A DNA stretch of 64,000 nucleotides from Streptomyces massasporeus (GCF_014648995.1 NZ_BMSE01000006.1:1-64000), one strand, 5' to 3'; positions 27,216 through 35,940 are shown, counted from the stretch's first letter. Made by a program: numbers and translations. Notes: generated by a model not told the origin, from the sequence alone.

Positions 27216-28289
27216 TCACGTCCCCGAGCCGTGGCGGCTCACGCCGCCGGCGGTCAGGACCGCCACGCAGGTGTCGTCCCGGACCGGCCGGGCCGCGCTG
27301 CCCGCGTCCCGGAGCACGACCGCGGCCGCCACCGCCGGGTCGCAGCCCGGCAGCACGCCGTCGTCGGGCGGTGTCCAGCGGCTGGGCAGGCCGTCGCTGT
27401 GCAGGACCAGCAGGCTGTCCGCGTGCCAGGGAACGCTCTGCACGGGCACGGAGGCCGGGGCCTGCGCGCCCACGATGCCGGGGTGGGACAGCAGCGCTTT
27501 CCACGTGCCGTCGGTCCGCAGCCGGGCGCCGACGTTGCCGATCCCGGCGAAGCTCAACTGTCCCGCAGCCATATCCAGTTGGGCGACGGCGACGGCCGCG
27601 CCCCGGGTGGGCCGCAGAGCCCGGCCCAGACTCCGCAGGATCTCGGCGGGCGGCAGCTCGGACAGGCCGCGCAGCTCCTTCACCGCCAGGCCCGAGGCCT
27701 CGGCGGCCTTCGCACCGTGCCCCAGCCCGTCGGCGAGCAGCAGGGTCAGACGGTCGCCGCCGCGCACCCGGCCCCAGGCGTCCCCGGAGTACTCGGCCCG
27801 GCCGAGGGGGACGTTGACGCCCCCGGCGCGCGGACCCGGCGGGGGCGGCCCCTGGTTGCGGACGGCGGGCTCGTGACCGATCCGGGCCATCACGACGGTG
27901 CCCCGGCCGGGCGCGCTGTGCAGGTCGAAGTCGTTCGCTATGCGCCGGCACGTGCCGAGCCCGGCGCCGAGCGAGGCGGCGACGGTCGTGGTGTAGCCGT
28001 CGCGCATCGCCGCCGCGACGTCCGGGATGCCGGGGCCGTGGTCGAGCGAGACGAGTTGCACGGCCGCCCGGCGGCCGTCGTCGTGCCCCCGCTCGACGAG
28101 GTTGATCAGGATGCGCCCGCCGTCCGCGTGCCGCAGCAGGTTGGTGGCCAGCTCCGTCGCCACGAGCGCGGCGGTGGCGGTGCGGCTCGAGGGCAGGGCG
28201 GCGCAGGCGCTGGCCTCCTCGACCGCCACTCGCACGTCCCGCACCCGGGTCGAGTCGTCCACCGGCACGTCCCAGACCCTGCTCATCAC
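27216..28289 (-). CDS. GHKL ATPase - PP2C fusion, RsbX-like
   Basis: 357 aa. The N-terminal ATPase (about 1-140) has N box VATELATNLLRHADGG, G1 DHGPGIPD and a G2-like GLGTCRRIANDF. The C-terminal SpoIIE/RsbX-type phosphatase has LLLADGLGHGAKAAEA, LHSDGLPSRW and DDTCVAVL. It is the last gene of the rsbR-S-T run and starts on a GTGATGA overlap with rsbT. In Bacillus, RsbX resets the stressosome by dephosphorylating RsbR and RsbS. Here the added ATPase could also bind a sigma factor or RsbT. No separate RsbV/RsbW pair is present at this locus. Confidence 0.82.
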   Translation of the reverse strand: MMSRVWDVPVDDSTRVRDVRVAVEEASACAALPSSRTATAALVATELATNLLRHADGGRILINLVERGHDDGRRAAVQLVSLDHGPGIPDVAAAMRDGYTTTVAASLGAGLGTCRRIANDFDLHSAPGRGTVVMARIGHEPAVRNQGPPPPGPRAGGVNVPLGRAEYSGDAWGRVRGGDRLTLLLADGLGHGAKAAEASGLAVKELRGLSELPPAEILRSLGRALRPTRGAAVAVAQLDMAAGQLSFAGIGNVGARLRTDGTWKALLSHPGIVGAQAPASVPVQSVPWHADSLLVLHSDGLPSRWTPPDDGVLPGCDPAVAAAVVLRDAGSAARPVRDDTCVAVLTAGGVSRHGSGT

Positions 28290-28732
28290 GGCACCGTCCG
28301 CGAAGGCGGTACGACGGTGGCCCAGGCGGTGACGGTGACGGTGGTCCCCTCACCGGGCCGGCTGTCCACCTCGAACTCCTGCACCAGCCGCTTGGCTCCG
28401 CTCAGGCCCAGCCCGAGCCCGCCGCCGCTGGTGTAGCCGTCGGTCAGCGCCTGGTCCAGGTCCCGGATGCCGGGCCCGGTGTCGACGAAGTCCAGCCGCA
28501 GCCCGTGCGACGACCCGGCGTCCAACGGAGTGATCCGCACATGGCCGCCCCCGCCGTGGACGAGGGTGTTGCGGGCCAGCTCGCTCGCCGCGGTGACGAG
28601 CTTGGTCTGCTGCACCAGCCCGAACCCGAGCTCGGCGGCTGCCTGCCGGACCTGCTGCCGCACCCACGCCAGATCGGCGTCCGAGCCGATCGGCAGGCTG
28701 GCCGGACCGGCATGGCGGGAAGCCTGCATCAC
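28286..28732 (-). CDS. rsbT: RsbT-like serine kinase / switch protein
   Basis: 148 aa, a single GHKL ATPase domain. N box ELARNTLVHGGGGHVR, G1 DTGPGIRD, G2 GGGLGLGLSGAKRLVQEFEV. RsbT phosphorylates RsbS and RsbR on stress, leaves the complex, and activates an RsbU-type phosphatase. It overlaps rsbS at its start (GTGATG, with the rsbS TGA inside) and the fusion gene at its end, so the three are translationally coupled. GTG 28732 or ATG 28729 are both possible starts. Confidence 0.88.
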   Translation of the reverse strand: MMQASRHAGPASLPIGSDADLAWVRQQVRQAAAELGFGLVQQTKLVTAASELARNTLVHGGGGHVRITPLDAGSSHGLRLDFVDTGPGIRDLDQALTDGYTSGGGLGLGLSGAKRLVQEFEVDSRPGEGTTVTVTAWATVVPPSRTVP

Positions 28733-29142
28733 GGACTCCCCTCGCCCCGGCGCGTGGTCACGCCCAGCAGCTCCATGGCACGTTCGACGTCCAGGGCGGT
28801 CCGCAGGCCGGGCAGGGTGAGCCCCAGCTCGACCAGGGTGATCGCCACCGCCGGGCGCATCCCGGCCAGTACCGTACGGGCCGCCAGCAGCTTGGCCCCG
28901 GCGGCGATCTCGGCGAGGACCCTGCCGAGGAAGGAGTCGACGATCTCCACGCCGGAGATGTCGATCACGACCCCGCTCACCCGGCTGTCCGAGATCCGGG
29001 TCGTGATGTCCTGCTGGAGCTGCTCCGCCATCCCGTCGTGCAACTCCCCCTGGAGGGTGACCAGCAGGACATCGCCCAGCTGGAGGACCGGCACGGTGAA
29101 GCCGTGCCCGCCCGCGGGCCCATGTCCCGCGAAGGCGGTCAC
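28729..29142 (-). CDS. rsbS: RsbS-like STAS scaffold protein
   Basis: 137 aa, one STAS domain after a short Gly-rich head (VPVLQLGDVLLVTLQGEL). The phosphorylation motif reads VIDISGVEIVDSFLGRV; Ser70 corresponds to Ser59 of B. subtilis RsbS. It should form the stressosome core with RsbR and hold RsbT. The GTG at 29142 overlaps the rsbR stop by 4 bp (GTGA). Confidence 0.9.
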   Translation of the reverse strand: MTAFAGHGPAGGHGFTVPVLQLGDVLLVTLQGELHDGMAEQLQQDITTRISDSRVSGVVIDISGVEIVDSFLGRVLAEIAAGAKLLAARTVLAGMRPAVAITLVELGLTLPGLRTALDVERAMELLGVTTRRGEGSP

Positions 29143-30056
29143 CGCGTGCCCGCGTCCGCCGCCGCGCCGGCCGCCCGCAGCGGTGCGATCTCGACCCCCT
29201 GCTCGCTCAGCGCGTAGGCGAGCGCGTCCGCCAGGCTCGAGCGGGTGAGCACCGTGCCGAGGTCGATGCCCAGGTGGACGATGGTCTGCGCGATCGCGGG
29301 CCGGATGCCGGACACGATGCACTCGGCGCCCATCAGCCGCGCCGCCGCCACGGTCTTCATCAGGTGCTGGGCGACCAGCGAGTCGACCGTGGGCACGCCG
29401 GTGATGTCGAGGATCGCGTACCGGGCACGCTCGGCGACGATCGCGTCCAGCAGGCTCTCCATGACCACCTGGCTGCGCGCACTGTCCAGCGTGCCGATCA
29501 GCGGTACGGCAACGGTGCTGTCCCACAGCTTGATCACCGGGGTCGCCACCTCGTGCAGCTGCTCGCGCTGCCGGGCGATCAGCTCCTCGCCCGCGCTGAG
29601 GGTCGTCTCCATCACGACCAGGCGCAGCGTGCCCATCAGCACGGTCAGCGCCACCACGGCCTCCTGGGCCTCGGGGGCGTAGGGCTCGGGGAACTCGGCG
29701 CGCAGCAGCTCGGTCACCGGCTCGCGCAGCGCGGCCACCTCGGAGGCGACGCCGTCCGGGTCGATGCCCGTACGGGCGCGGGAGGCCGCCATCCGCCCCA
29801 ACTGGTCGCGCACGGACGCGAACCCGGACGCCCGGATGTCGTCGATCCGCCCGGCGGCCGCCACCGCCGCCAGCGCCGCCGTCACGGCCCTGCCCGCCTC
29901 CACCGCCTCGTCCCGGGACACGGTGAAGACCGTGCGGAACAGCGCGGCGTCCGCCCACCGCTGGGCGATCTGCTCCCGACGCCGCTCCAGGAAGGCACTC
30001 ACCTGGTATGCGGCCGGCTCCTGTTCCGCGTTCTCTTCCGACACCGACACTTGCAT
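29139..30056 (-). CDS. rsbR: RsbR-like stressosome sensor with STAS domain
   Basis: 305 aa. An N-terminal helical sensor region (about 15-160) has no heme-pocket motif I can identify. It leads through a linker helix to a C-terminal STAS domain (about 170-290; ATPVIKLWDSTVAVPLIGTLDS). The two RsbT target positions of RsbRA (Thr171, Thr205) align with Ser192 (GTLDSAR) and Ser226 (VPTVDSLV), both Ser and 34 residues apart as in Bacillus. It starts the R-S-T-X run on the minus strand. An inverted repeat GTGCCG-GTGTA-CGGCAC (30130-30146) lies upstream. Confidence 0.9.
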   Translation of the reverse strand: MQVSVSEENAEQEPAAYQVSAFLERRREQIAQRWADAALFRTVFTVSRDEAVEAGRAVTAALAAVAAAGRIDDIRASGFASVRDQLGRMAASRARTGIDPDGVASEVAALREPVTELLRAEFPEPYAPEAQEAVVALTVLMGTLRLVVMETTLSAGEELIARQREQLHEVATPVIKLWDSTVAVPLIGTLDSARSQVVMESLLDAIVAERARYAILDITGVPTVDSLVAQHLMKTVAAARLMGAECIVSGIRPAIAQTIVHLGIDLGTVLTRSSLADALAYALSEQGVEIAPLRAAGAAADAGTR

Positions 30057-30195
30057 CGCTCCCTTGCACGGGCCGGACCGAGGTCGCGCGACGACGCCTC
30101 AGCCATTACTTGCCGTATGACAAACATTAGTGCCGGTGTACGGCACCATCAAACAACTGCCCACGGGCGCCCCAGACCTGCGCCTTCCCCGTCCC

Positions 30196-31368
30196 TCACC
30201 GGCCACGCCAGTCCAGACACACCACGAGGGCGTCGTCGTCCGGGGTCGACCGGCCGCGGTGACCCGTCAGTTCACGCAGGATGGCCCGGGGCACCTCGGC
30301 GGCCGGCAGCAGCCGGGTCGACTGGATCGCCCTGGCCAGAGCGGCGTCCCCGTAGGCCTCGCCGCCCGGGGAAGCGACGTCGTAGACCCCGTCGCTGACG
30401 AAGACCAGCCGGTCGCCCGGCTCCACGTCGAACTCCTGGACCACGTAGTCGGTCTCCTCGAACATGCCGAGCGGCAGCTGGGCGTCGAAGGGCACCCGCT
30501 CCACCCCGCCCCGGCGCAGCCGCAGCATCTGCGGCGACCCGGCGTCCACCGCGCGGACCCGCCCGGTGGCCAGGTCGAAGTCGAGCATCAGCACCGAGAG
30601 GTAGCAGCGGCCCCGGTAGTGGGCGTACACCGCCTGGTCGGCCAGGGCCGCCTGGTCGTCGATGGACAGTCCGGCCCGGCGCGCGTTGCGCAGGGCGTTG
30701 ATCGCCAGGTTCGTCAGCAGGGAGGCCTCGATGCCCTCGCCCATGCCGTTGGTGACGTAGAGGCTGAGCCGGTCGGCCGAGGCGGACCAGTCGAAGTTGT
30801 CGCCGAAGATCGCGTACGCCGGTTCCAGCTGCGCGCCCAGCTCGTACTCGGGGCGGGCGCAGGAGCGGCCCGGCAGCAGCTGCCACTGCATCTCTGCGGC
30901 GAGCGTGAGCCGGTCCCGGCGGCGGGCCTGGAGGTACAGGTCGGTGTCCCGCTCGGCCACGAAGACCTCGTGCCCGAGCACCTCGGCGATCTCGGCCAGC
31001 TCGCCCAGGCAGTCCTCGGCGTGCTCGCCGCCGGGCAGGGTCACGGTCAGCACGCCGAGCCGGTCGCCGCGCACGGTGACGGGCAGGTGGGCCCGCACGA
31101 GGTCGCCCGAGAGGGCCTCCACGTACGGCTGCTGCGCGCCGAAGGCCCGGCCCGCCGGGCTGTTGTGCACGGACACCGGCTGGAGGGTGTGCGGCAGCAC
31201 GGACACGGGCTGAAGCACCGTCAGTCCGTAGTCGGCCAGGAAGAGCTCGACGGAGTCCGCCGCGTACTGATCGGTCAGTACACGACGGACCGCGTCCAGC
31301 AGTTGATGGGGGGCCGCCGTGCGCAGGGCGCGCTCGGCGGCCACGAATCTGCTCGTGATCGTGGTCAC
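30196..31368 (-). CDS. GAF-like - SpoIIE phosphatase, RsbU-like
   Basis: 390 aa. A GAF-like sensor (about 20-140, LLDAVRRVLTDQYAADSVELFL) precedes a SpoIIE/PP2C domain (about 160-385). Phosphatase motifs are EMQWQLLP, FGDNFDW, TNGMGEGIEASLL, FVSDGVYD and DDDALVVCL. The second metal-binding motif, normally D-x-G-H-G-like, reads N-G-M-G-E-G with Asn207, so activity may be reduced or metal use altered. It lies 139 bp upstream of rsbR on the same strand and is the natural candidate for the RsbT-activated phosphatase. GTG 31368 lacks a strong ribosome site. Confidence 0.85.
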   Translation of the reverse strand: MTTITSRFVAAERALRTAAPHQLLDAVRRVLTDQYAADSVELFLADYGLTVLQPVSVLPHTLQPVSVHNSPAGRAFGAQQPYVEALSGDLVRAHLPVTVRGDRLGVLTVTLPGGEHAEDCLGELAEIAEVLGHEVFVAERDTDLYLQARRRDRLTLAAEMQWQLLPGRSCARPEYELGAQLEPAYAIFGDNFDWSASADRLSLYVTNGMGEGIEASLLTNLAINALRNARRAGLSIDDQAALADQAVYAHYRGRCYLSVLMLDFDLATGRVRAVDAGSPQMLRLRRGGVERVPFDAQLPLGMFEETDYVVQEFDVEPGDRLVFVSDGVYDVASPGGEAYGDAALARAIQSTRLLPAAEVPRAILRELTGHRGRSTPDDDALVVCLDWRGR

Positions 31369-31510
31369 GGTCGTCTGTTCACCATCCTCGGTGGGACGCC
31401 GAGGCGTCCTCGAAACGGGTTCTTGTCCACGGGCCGGGAAACGGGTCCCGGGCGGTTCAGCTCACGCCTAGTACGCTGACGGCCATCCCGGCGCCTGCGA
31501 GAGTGTGACT

Positions 31511-31999
31511 GTGACTTCCCTCCGACCCCGCCCAGAGCCAGCAGAGGTCGCCCGTGTGACCTCCACGGCCGCGGAGTTGCTGGAAGTCCTGTGGGGCCGG
31601 GCCTCGACCGCGCCGGCCTCCGCGTCCCAGTTGCGGGTGCTGCTCATCCTCGAACACCACGAGGACATCAACCTGCGCACGCTCGCCGACTCCCTGGCCT
31701 CCACACCGCCCTCGACCAGCCGGCTGTGCGACCGGCTGCAGGCGGCCGGGTTCGTCGAGCGCGAGGTGAGCCCGTCCGACCGGCGCGAGGTCCGCCTGCA
31801 CCTCAGCGGCCGGGGCCGCGCCTTCCTGGCCGACCTGCGGATGCGCCGGGAGCAGGCGCTGCGCGCGGTGCTCGACCAGATGCCCGCGGCGAAGCGGGTC
31901 GCGCTGCTGCAGGGGCTGGAGGCGTTCTGCGACGCGGCGGCGGCCCAGATACACGACGACTCCGAAGACTCCCGCTCGTCCGGTACCCGGACTGCCTGA
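31511..31999 (+). CDS. MarR-family regulator next to the sigma gene
   Basis: 162 aa. The winged helix is LRVLLILEHHEDINLRTLADSLASTPPSTSRLCDRLQAAGFVEREV with wing SDRREVRLHL. It precedes a SigB/SigF-type gene on the same strand, with a MarR-like inverted repeat (32086-32103) between them, and is divergent from the RsbU-like gene. GAGAG about 7 nt upstream favours GTG 31511 over the GTG at 31505. The similarity to the regulator at 26603 suggests duplication. It may repress the sigma gene. Confidence 0.8.
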   Translation: MTSLRPRPEPAEVARVTSTAAELLEVLWGRASTAPASASQLRVLLILEHHEDINLRTLADSLASTPPSTSRLCDRLQAAGFVEREVSPSDRREVRLHLSGRGRAFLADLRMRREQALRAVLDQMPAAKRVALLQGLEAFCDAAAAQIHDDSEDSRSSGTRTA

Positions 32000-32085
32000 A
32001 TTACCCGCCGCCCCGCACGGAGTCGTTCCTTCCGGTCTCTTCCCCGGGCACGTTCGGCACGCCTAGGCTGTTGCCCTCCACCTAT

Positions 32086-32103
32086 AGTTGTCAAACGACA
32101 ACT
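32086..32103. promoter_or_regulatory. Inverted repeat AGTTGTC-AAAC-GACAACT
   Basis: A perfect 7-bp inverted repeat with 4-bp spacer lies 87 bp after the MarR gene and about 230 bp before the sigma start codon. TTGTC/GACAA half-sites are typical of MarR operators in actinobacteria. A TATAGT overlaps its left arm. The gap 32000-32332 otherwise holds no gene. Confidence 0.6.
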
Positions 32104-32332
32104 GTCCGTTCCGTGAGCCCCTCGGTCTTCTCTCCCGCACTCCACCGCCCGCCCTCCCTGCTCGTACCGTCGCAGTACCGGTCCGGGTACCCCGACACCG
32201 CCTCGACCTGCGCCGACTGTGGTCTACATCTCGCCGGGGCATATGCGGGGCATGACCGGGGCGAGCGCGGGTAACGGCGCTGGAGGTGGCCTGTCGGGGG
32301 ATCGGAGCGGGCCGGAACGAGAGGGAGGGCCC

Positions 32333-33193
32333 GTGACGGCGACCATGCGCATCGGCACGACGACGGATTCCGCCACCTGCACCGGTGAGGAACTGCCGCA
32401 GATCGCCGAGCCCCAGAAGCTCGCCCCGCAGGACGCGCGCGGGCTGACCGGACAGTTCCTCGACCGGCTCGCCGTGCTCGAGGAGGGCACGCCCGAATAC
32501 CAGTACGCCCGCAACACGCTCATCGAGATGAACATGTCGCTGGTGCGCTTCGCGGCCCGCCGGTTCCGCACCAGCGGCCAGTCGATGGAGGACATCGTCC
32601 AGGTCGGCGTCATCGGGCTGATCAAGGCCATCGACCGCTTCGAGGTCTCCCGCGAGGTGCAGTTCACCAGCTTCGCGGTGCCGTACATCATCGGCGAGAT
32701 CAAGCGGTTCTTCCGTGACACGTCCTGGGCCGTGCACGTGCCGCGCCGCCTTCAGGAAGCCCGTACGGAACTCGCCAAGGCCACCGAGGAGCTGGCCTCC
32801 CGCCTCGGCCGCGCGCCGAAGGTGGCCGAACTGGCGGCGCTGATGAACCTGTCGGAGGAAGAGGTCGTCGAGGCCCAGATCGCCGCCAACGGCTACCTGT
32901 CGTCCTCCCTCGACGCGACGGTCACCGGCGACCCGGACGAGAGCGAGACGACGCTGTCGGAGTTCATCGGCGAGGAGGACCCGGCCCTCGAACTCGTCGA
33001 GGACTTCCACGCCCTGGCCCCGCTGGTCGCCGAACTCGACGAACGCCAGCGCCTCATCCTGCACCTGCGCTTCGTGGAGGAGCTGACCCAGGCGGAGATC
33101 GGCGCCCGGCTCGGCATCTCGCAGATGCACGTCTCCCGGCTCATCTCCCGCACGGTGGCCCGCCTGCGGTCGGGGATGCTGACCACCGGCTGA
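32333..33193 (+). CDS. SigB/SigF-family RNA polymerase sigma factor
   Basis: 286 aa with sigma regions 2, 3 and 4. Region 2 has NMSLVRFAARRF, SMEDIVQVGVIGLIKAIDRFE and VQFTSFAVPYIIGEIKRFFRD. Region 3 has VPRRLQEARTELAKATEELASRLGRAPKVAEL. Region 4 has LDERQRLILHLRFVEELTQAEIGARLGISQMHVSRLISRTVARLR. This is the stress and sporulation group, controlled by partner switching. It fits the stressosome genes 1 to 6 kb upstream. GTG 32333 with GGAGG 4-5 nt upstream is chosen; in-frame codons back to 32219 lack ribosome sites. Which of the many Streptomyces SigB paralogues it is cannot be said. Confidence 0.9.
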   Translation: MTATMRIGTTTDSATCTGEELPQIAEPQKLAPQDARGLTGQFLDRLAVLEEGTPEYQYARNTLIEMNMSLVRFAARRFRTSGQSMEDIVQVGVIGLIKAIDRFEVSREVQFTSFAVPYIIGEIKRFFRDTSWAVHVPRRLQEARTELAKATEELASRLGRAPKVAELAALMNLSEEEVVEAQIAANGYLSSSLDATVTGDPDESETTLSEFIGEEDPALELVEDFHALAPLVAELDERQRLILHLRFVEELTQAEIGARLGISQMHVSRLISRTVARLRSGMLTTG

Positions 33194-33214
33194 CCCGCCC
33201 CCGACAACGACAAG

Positions 33215-33247
33215 AGCCCCGGTCCGGAGACGATCCGAACCGGGGCT
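33215..33247. terminator. Bidirectional terminator, sigma gene / tRNA-Lys
   Basis: A 9-bp stem AGCCCCGGT / ACCGGGGCT (33215-33223, 33239-33247) sits between the convergent sigma gene and tRNA-Lys. Confidence 0.7.
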
Positions 33248-33253
33248 TCCTTG

Positions 33254-33326
33254 TAGGCCCTGTGGGACTCGAACCCACAACCAATGGATTAAAAGTCCAC
33301 TGCTCTGCCAATTGAGCTAAGGGCCC
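33254..33326 (-). tRNA. tRNA-Lys(UUU)
   Basis: 73 nt with a canonical cloverleaf. The anticodon loop is CTTTTAA, the T arm is GGTTCGAGTCC, and the acceptor ends in a G1-U72 wobble. CCA is not encoded. Confidence 0.95.
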
Positions 33327-33486
33327 AGGCGATGTTGCCCCCACGAGCATAGCCGGACGATGCCGAGTCTCCGATCGGGTATCGGTCTCCCGGCCCTGCC
33401 AAAGGGACGAACAGGGCCGATGAGGGCCACGGACCGACCGGTTCGGGCGGGTCCGCGCGCGCCCCGGAGCGCCCGCCGCAACGACG

Positions 33487-33527
33487 GAGCGCCGTGGCCC
33501 GCCCGTTGGGGCGGAGCCACGGCGCTC
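33487..33527 (-). terminator. Terminator of the DEAD-box helicase gene
   Basis: A 12-bp stem (33487-33498 with 33516-33527) extended by an inner ccgcc/ggcgg pairing lies 14 bp past the helicase stop. Confidence 0.75.
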
Positions 33528-33540
33528 TCATGCACTGATG

Positions 33541-35622
33541 TCAGCCGTTGCGCTTCCAGCGCGGCTTGTCGTCGCGACGCTGGAACGAACCACCGCCGCG
33601 GTGGTCGTCACGACGGCCGGAGGGGCGGTCGTGACCGGAGGAGCGGAAGCCGGGGCGGTCACCCTGACGGTCACGGTTGAAGGGGCGGTCACTGCCACGG
33701 TGCCCACCGCGCTCGTCACGGCGCTCGAAGGAACGGCCCGGACGGTCGTCACGACGGAAGCCACCACCACGGTTGTCGTCACGACGCTCGAAACCACGGC
33801 CACCACGGTCGTCACGACGCTCGAAAGAACGGCCGCCACGGTCGTCACGACGCTCGTCGCGGCGGAAGCCACCACCACGGTTGTCGTCACGACGCTCGAA
33901 ACCACGGCCACCACGGTCGTCACGACGCTCGAAAGAACGGCCGCCACGGTCGTCACGACGGTCATCGCGGCGGAAACCGCCACCACGGTTGTCGTCACGA
34001 CGCTCGAAACCACGGCCACCACGGTCGTCACGACGCTCGAAAGAACGGCCGCCACGGTCGTCACGACGGTCATCGCGGCGGAAACCGCCACCGCGGTTGT
34101 CGTCACGACGCTCGTACGAACGCCCGCCACGGTCGTCCCGGTCGACGTCCTGCGCCGCCGGCTGCTCGGGCACGGACACCTCGGCCGCCGCGGCCGCCAC
34201 CGCGGCCTGGGCCTCGGCCACCGCGGCCTCGGGGTCCTCACCCTGCTCGCGGGCGATCCGGGCGACCAGGCGGTCGGCCTCCTCGCGCAGCTCGTTCGCA
34301 CGCCGCTGCGCCCGCTCCAGCTCCTTGGTGAGCGAGGCGACCTCACGCTCGGCCTGCTGCGCGGCGTTACCCACGGACTCGGCCTGGACCTCGGTCATCG
34401 ACCGGGCACCGGTGATCTCGGCGACCTCCGGGTCGAAGGCGCCGGCGCCCTGGATGATGTGGCGCGAGGCGTCGACGCCCGCGTCCTCCATCAGCCGGAA
34501 GATCTGACGCCGCTGGTGCGGCAGGGACAGCGAGACGACGGTGCCGGAGCGGCCCGCACGCGCGGTACGGCCGGACCGGTGCAGGTAGTCCTTGTGATCC
34601 CCGGCCGGGTCCACGTTCAGCACCAGGTCGATGCCGTCGACGTGGATACCGCGGGCGGCGACGTCGGTCGCGACGAGCGCGTTGACGTAGCCCTTCTTGA
34701 AGTCCTCCAGCACGCGGGTGCGCGCGCCCTGCGTCATACCGCCGTGCAGCGCGTCGGCCTTCACACCCGAGTCGCACAGCTGCTCGGCGATGCGGTCGGC
34801 GCCCAGCTGGGTGCGGACGAAGATGATCGTGCGGCCCTTGCGGGACGCGATCGCGGCGGTGACCGGCGCCTTGTCCTTGGGCTTCACGATGAGGATGTGG
34901 TGCGACATGGTCGTGACGTTGCCCTGGGCGCTGTCGACCTCGTGCGTGACCGGGTTGCTCAGGTAGCGCTTGACCAGCGTGGAGATCTCGTTCTCCATCG
35001 TGGCCGAGAACAGCATGCGCTGGCCGCCGGCCGGGACCTGGTCGAGCAGCTCGGTGACCTCGGGCAGGAAGCCCAGGTCGGACATCTGGTCGGCCTCGTC
35101 GAGGACGGCGACCTCGACGTTCTCCAGGGAGCAGGCGCCACGGTTGATGATGTCGCGCAGCCGGCCCGGGGTGGCGACGAGGACGTCGACGCCGCGCTCC
35201 AGGGCGTAGATCTGGTTGCCCATCGACGTACCGCCGCAGACGACCTTCATCTTCAGGCCGACGACGTCGCCGTACGGCTGGAGGGCGTCCGCGACCTGCA
35301 TCGCGAGCTCGCGGGTCGGGGTGAGGATGACCGCGCGCGGCTTGTGCTTCTCGGTGCGGCCGCCGGCGAGACGCGCCAAGGTCGGCAGACCGAACGACAG
35401 GGTCTTGCCGGAGCCCGTGCGGCCACGGCCGAGGATGTCCTTGCCGGCCAGGGCGTCCGGGATGGTCGCGGCCTGGATCGGGAAGGGGGTGGTCACGCCG
35501 TTCTGCGCGAGCTTGCGCACAACGCCTTCGGGGAGACCGAGGTCCGCGAACGTGACCTCGGGGGCGTCCTCGGCTGCCTCGTTCTCGGGCACGACGACGT
35601 GATCAGTACTGGCAATGGACAT
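33541..35622 (-). CDS. DEAD-box RNA helicase with RGG-type repeat tail
   Basis: 693 aa. The RecA core (about 20-400) has the Q motif (FADLGLPEGVVRKLAQNGVTTPFPIQ), motif I GRTGSGKT, DEAD in VLDEADQM, SAT in LFSATM, and HRSGRTARAG. A coiled-coil region follows (about 430-490). The last 200 residues are Arg/Asp/Gly-rich, with RGG-like repeats of 36 residues that bind RNA or promote condensates. It probably unwinds structured mRNA or rRNA, as cold-adapted RhlE/CsdA helicases do. ATG 35622 fits family starts. The coding strand here makes long antisense frames because of the repeats. Confidence 0.92.
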   Translation of the reverse strand: MSIASTDHVVVPENEAAEDAPEVTFADLGLPEGVVRKLAQNGVTTPFPIQAATIPDALAGKDILGRGRTGSGKTLSFGLPTLARLAGGRTEKHKPRAVILTPTRELAMQVADALQPYGDVVGLKMKVVCGGTSMGNQIYALERGVDVLVATPGRLRDIINRGACSLENVEVAVLDEADQMSDLGFLPEVTELLDQVPAGGQRMLFSATMENEISTLVKRYLSNPVTHEVDSAQGNVTTMSHHILIVKPKDKAPVTAAIASRKGRTIIFVRTQLGADRIAEQLCDSGVKADALHGGMTQGARTRVLEDFKKGYVNALVATDVAARGIHVDGIDLVLNVDPAGDHKDYLHRSGRTARAGRSGTVVSLSLPHQRRQIFRLMEDAGVDASRHIIQGAGAFDPEVAEITGARSMTEVQAESVGNAAQQAEREVASLTKELERAQRRANELREEADRLVARIAREQGEDPEAAVAEAQAAVAAAAAEVSVPEQPAAQDVDRDDRGGRSYERRDDNRGGGFRRDDRRDDRGGRSFERRDDRGGRGFERRDDNRGGGFRRDDRRDDRGGRSFERRDDRGGRGFERRDDNRGGGFRRDERRDDRGGRSFERRDDRGGRGFERRDDNRGGGFRRDDRPGRSFERRDERGGHRGSDRPFNRDRQGDRPGFRSSGHDRPSGRRDDHRGGGSFQRRDDKPRWKRNG
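33745..34140 (-). repeat. 108-bp tandem repeats in the helicase tail
   Basis: The anchor CGGTTGTCGTC recurs at 33770, 33878, 33986 and 34094, exactly 108 bp apart. Each unit encodes 36 residues made of RRDD, RGGRSFE, RGGRGFE and RRDDNRGGGF blocks. The near identity of copies points to recent expansion, so copy number probably varies among strains. Confidence 0.9.
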
Positions 35623-35940
35623 GCGAATGCGAAACCTTCCGGAGTCTCAGTCGGCACGCGCCCGTCAACTCCGTGATTCGCGATTCGCAATACGACCGCC
35701 TCAATGCGGTCCACCACGGCAAGGGAGAGTACGCGCCACACGGCGCGCTCTGCAGTGGCGCCGGGCAAGATGGGATCAAACGATCTGCCACCATACGCAC
35801 CCCGGGCCCCTCAAGGCAAACCGGACTGTCCAGGCGACAGCGGGCCACCGTCCGACGACCGGACGGCATCCCGATGGACCCAACCACCCTCCGGCCACCA
35901 TTGTTCCCGCCCCCGAAGAAAATCTTCCCGCCCCTCCGGC

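Noticed and set aside
33538..35676. 712-residue frame on the plus strand opposite the DEAD-box gene
   Set aside because: Its Thr/Val repeats mirror the RGG repeat DNA of the helicase, and no ribosome site or codon bias supports it.
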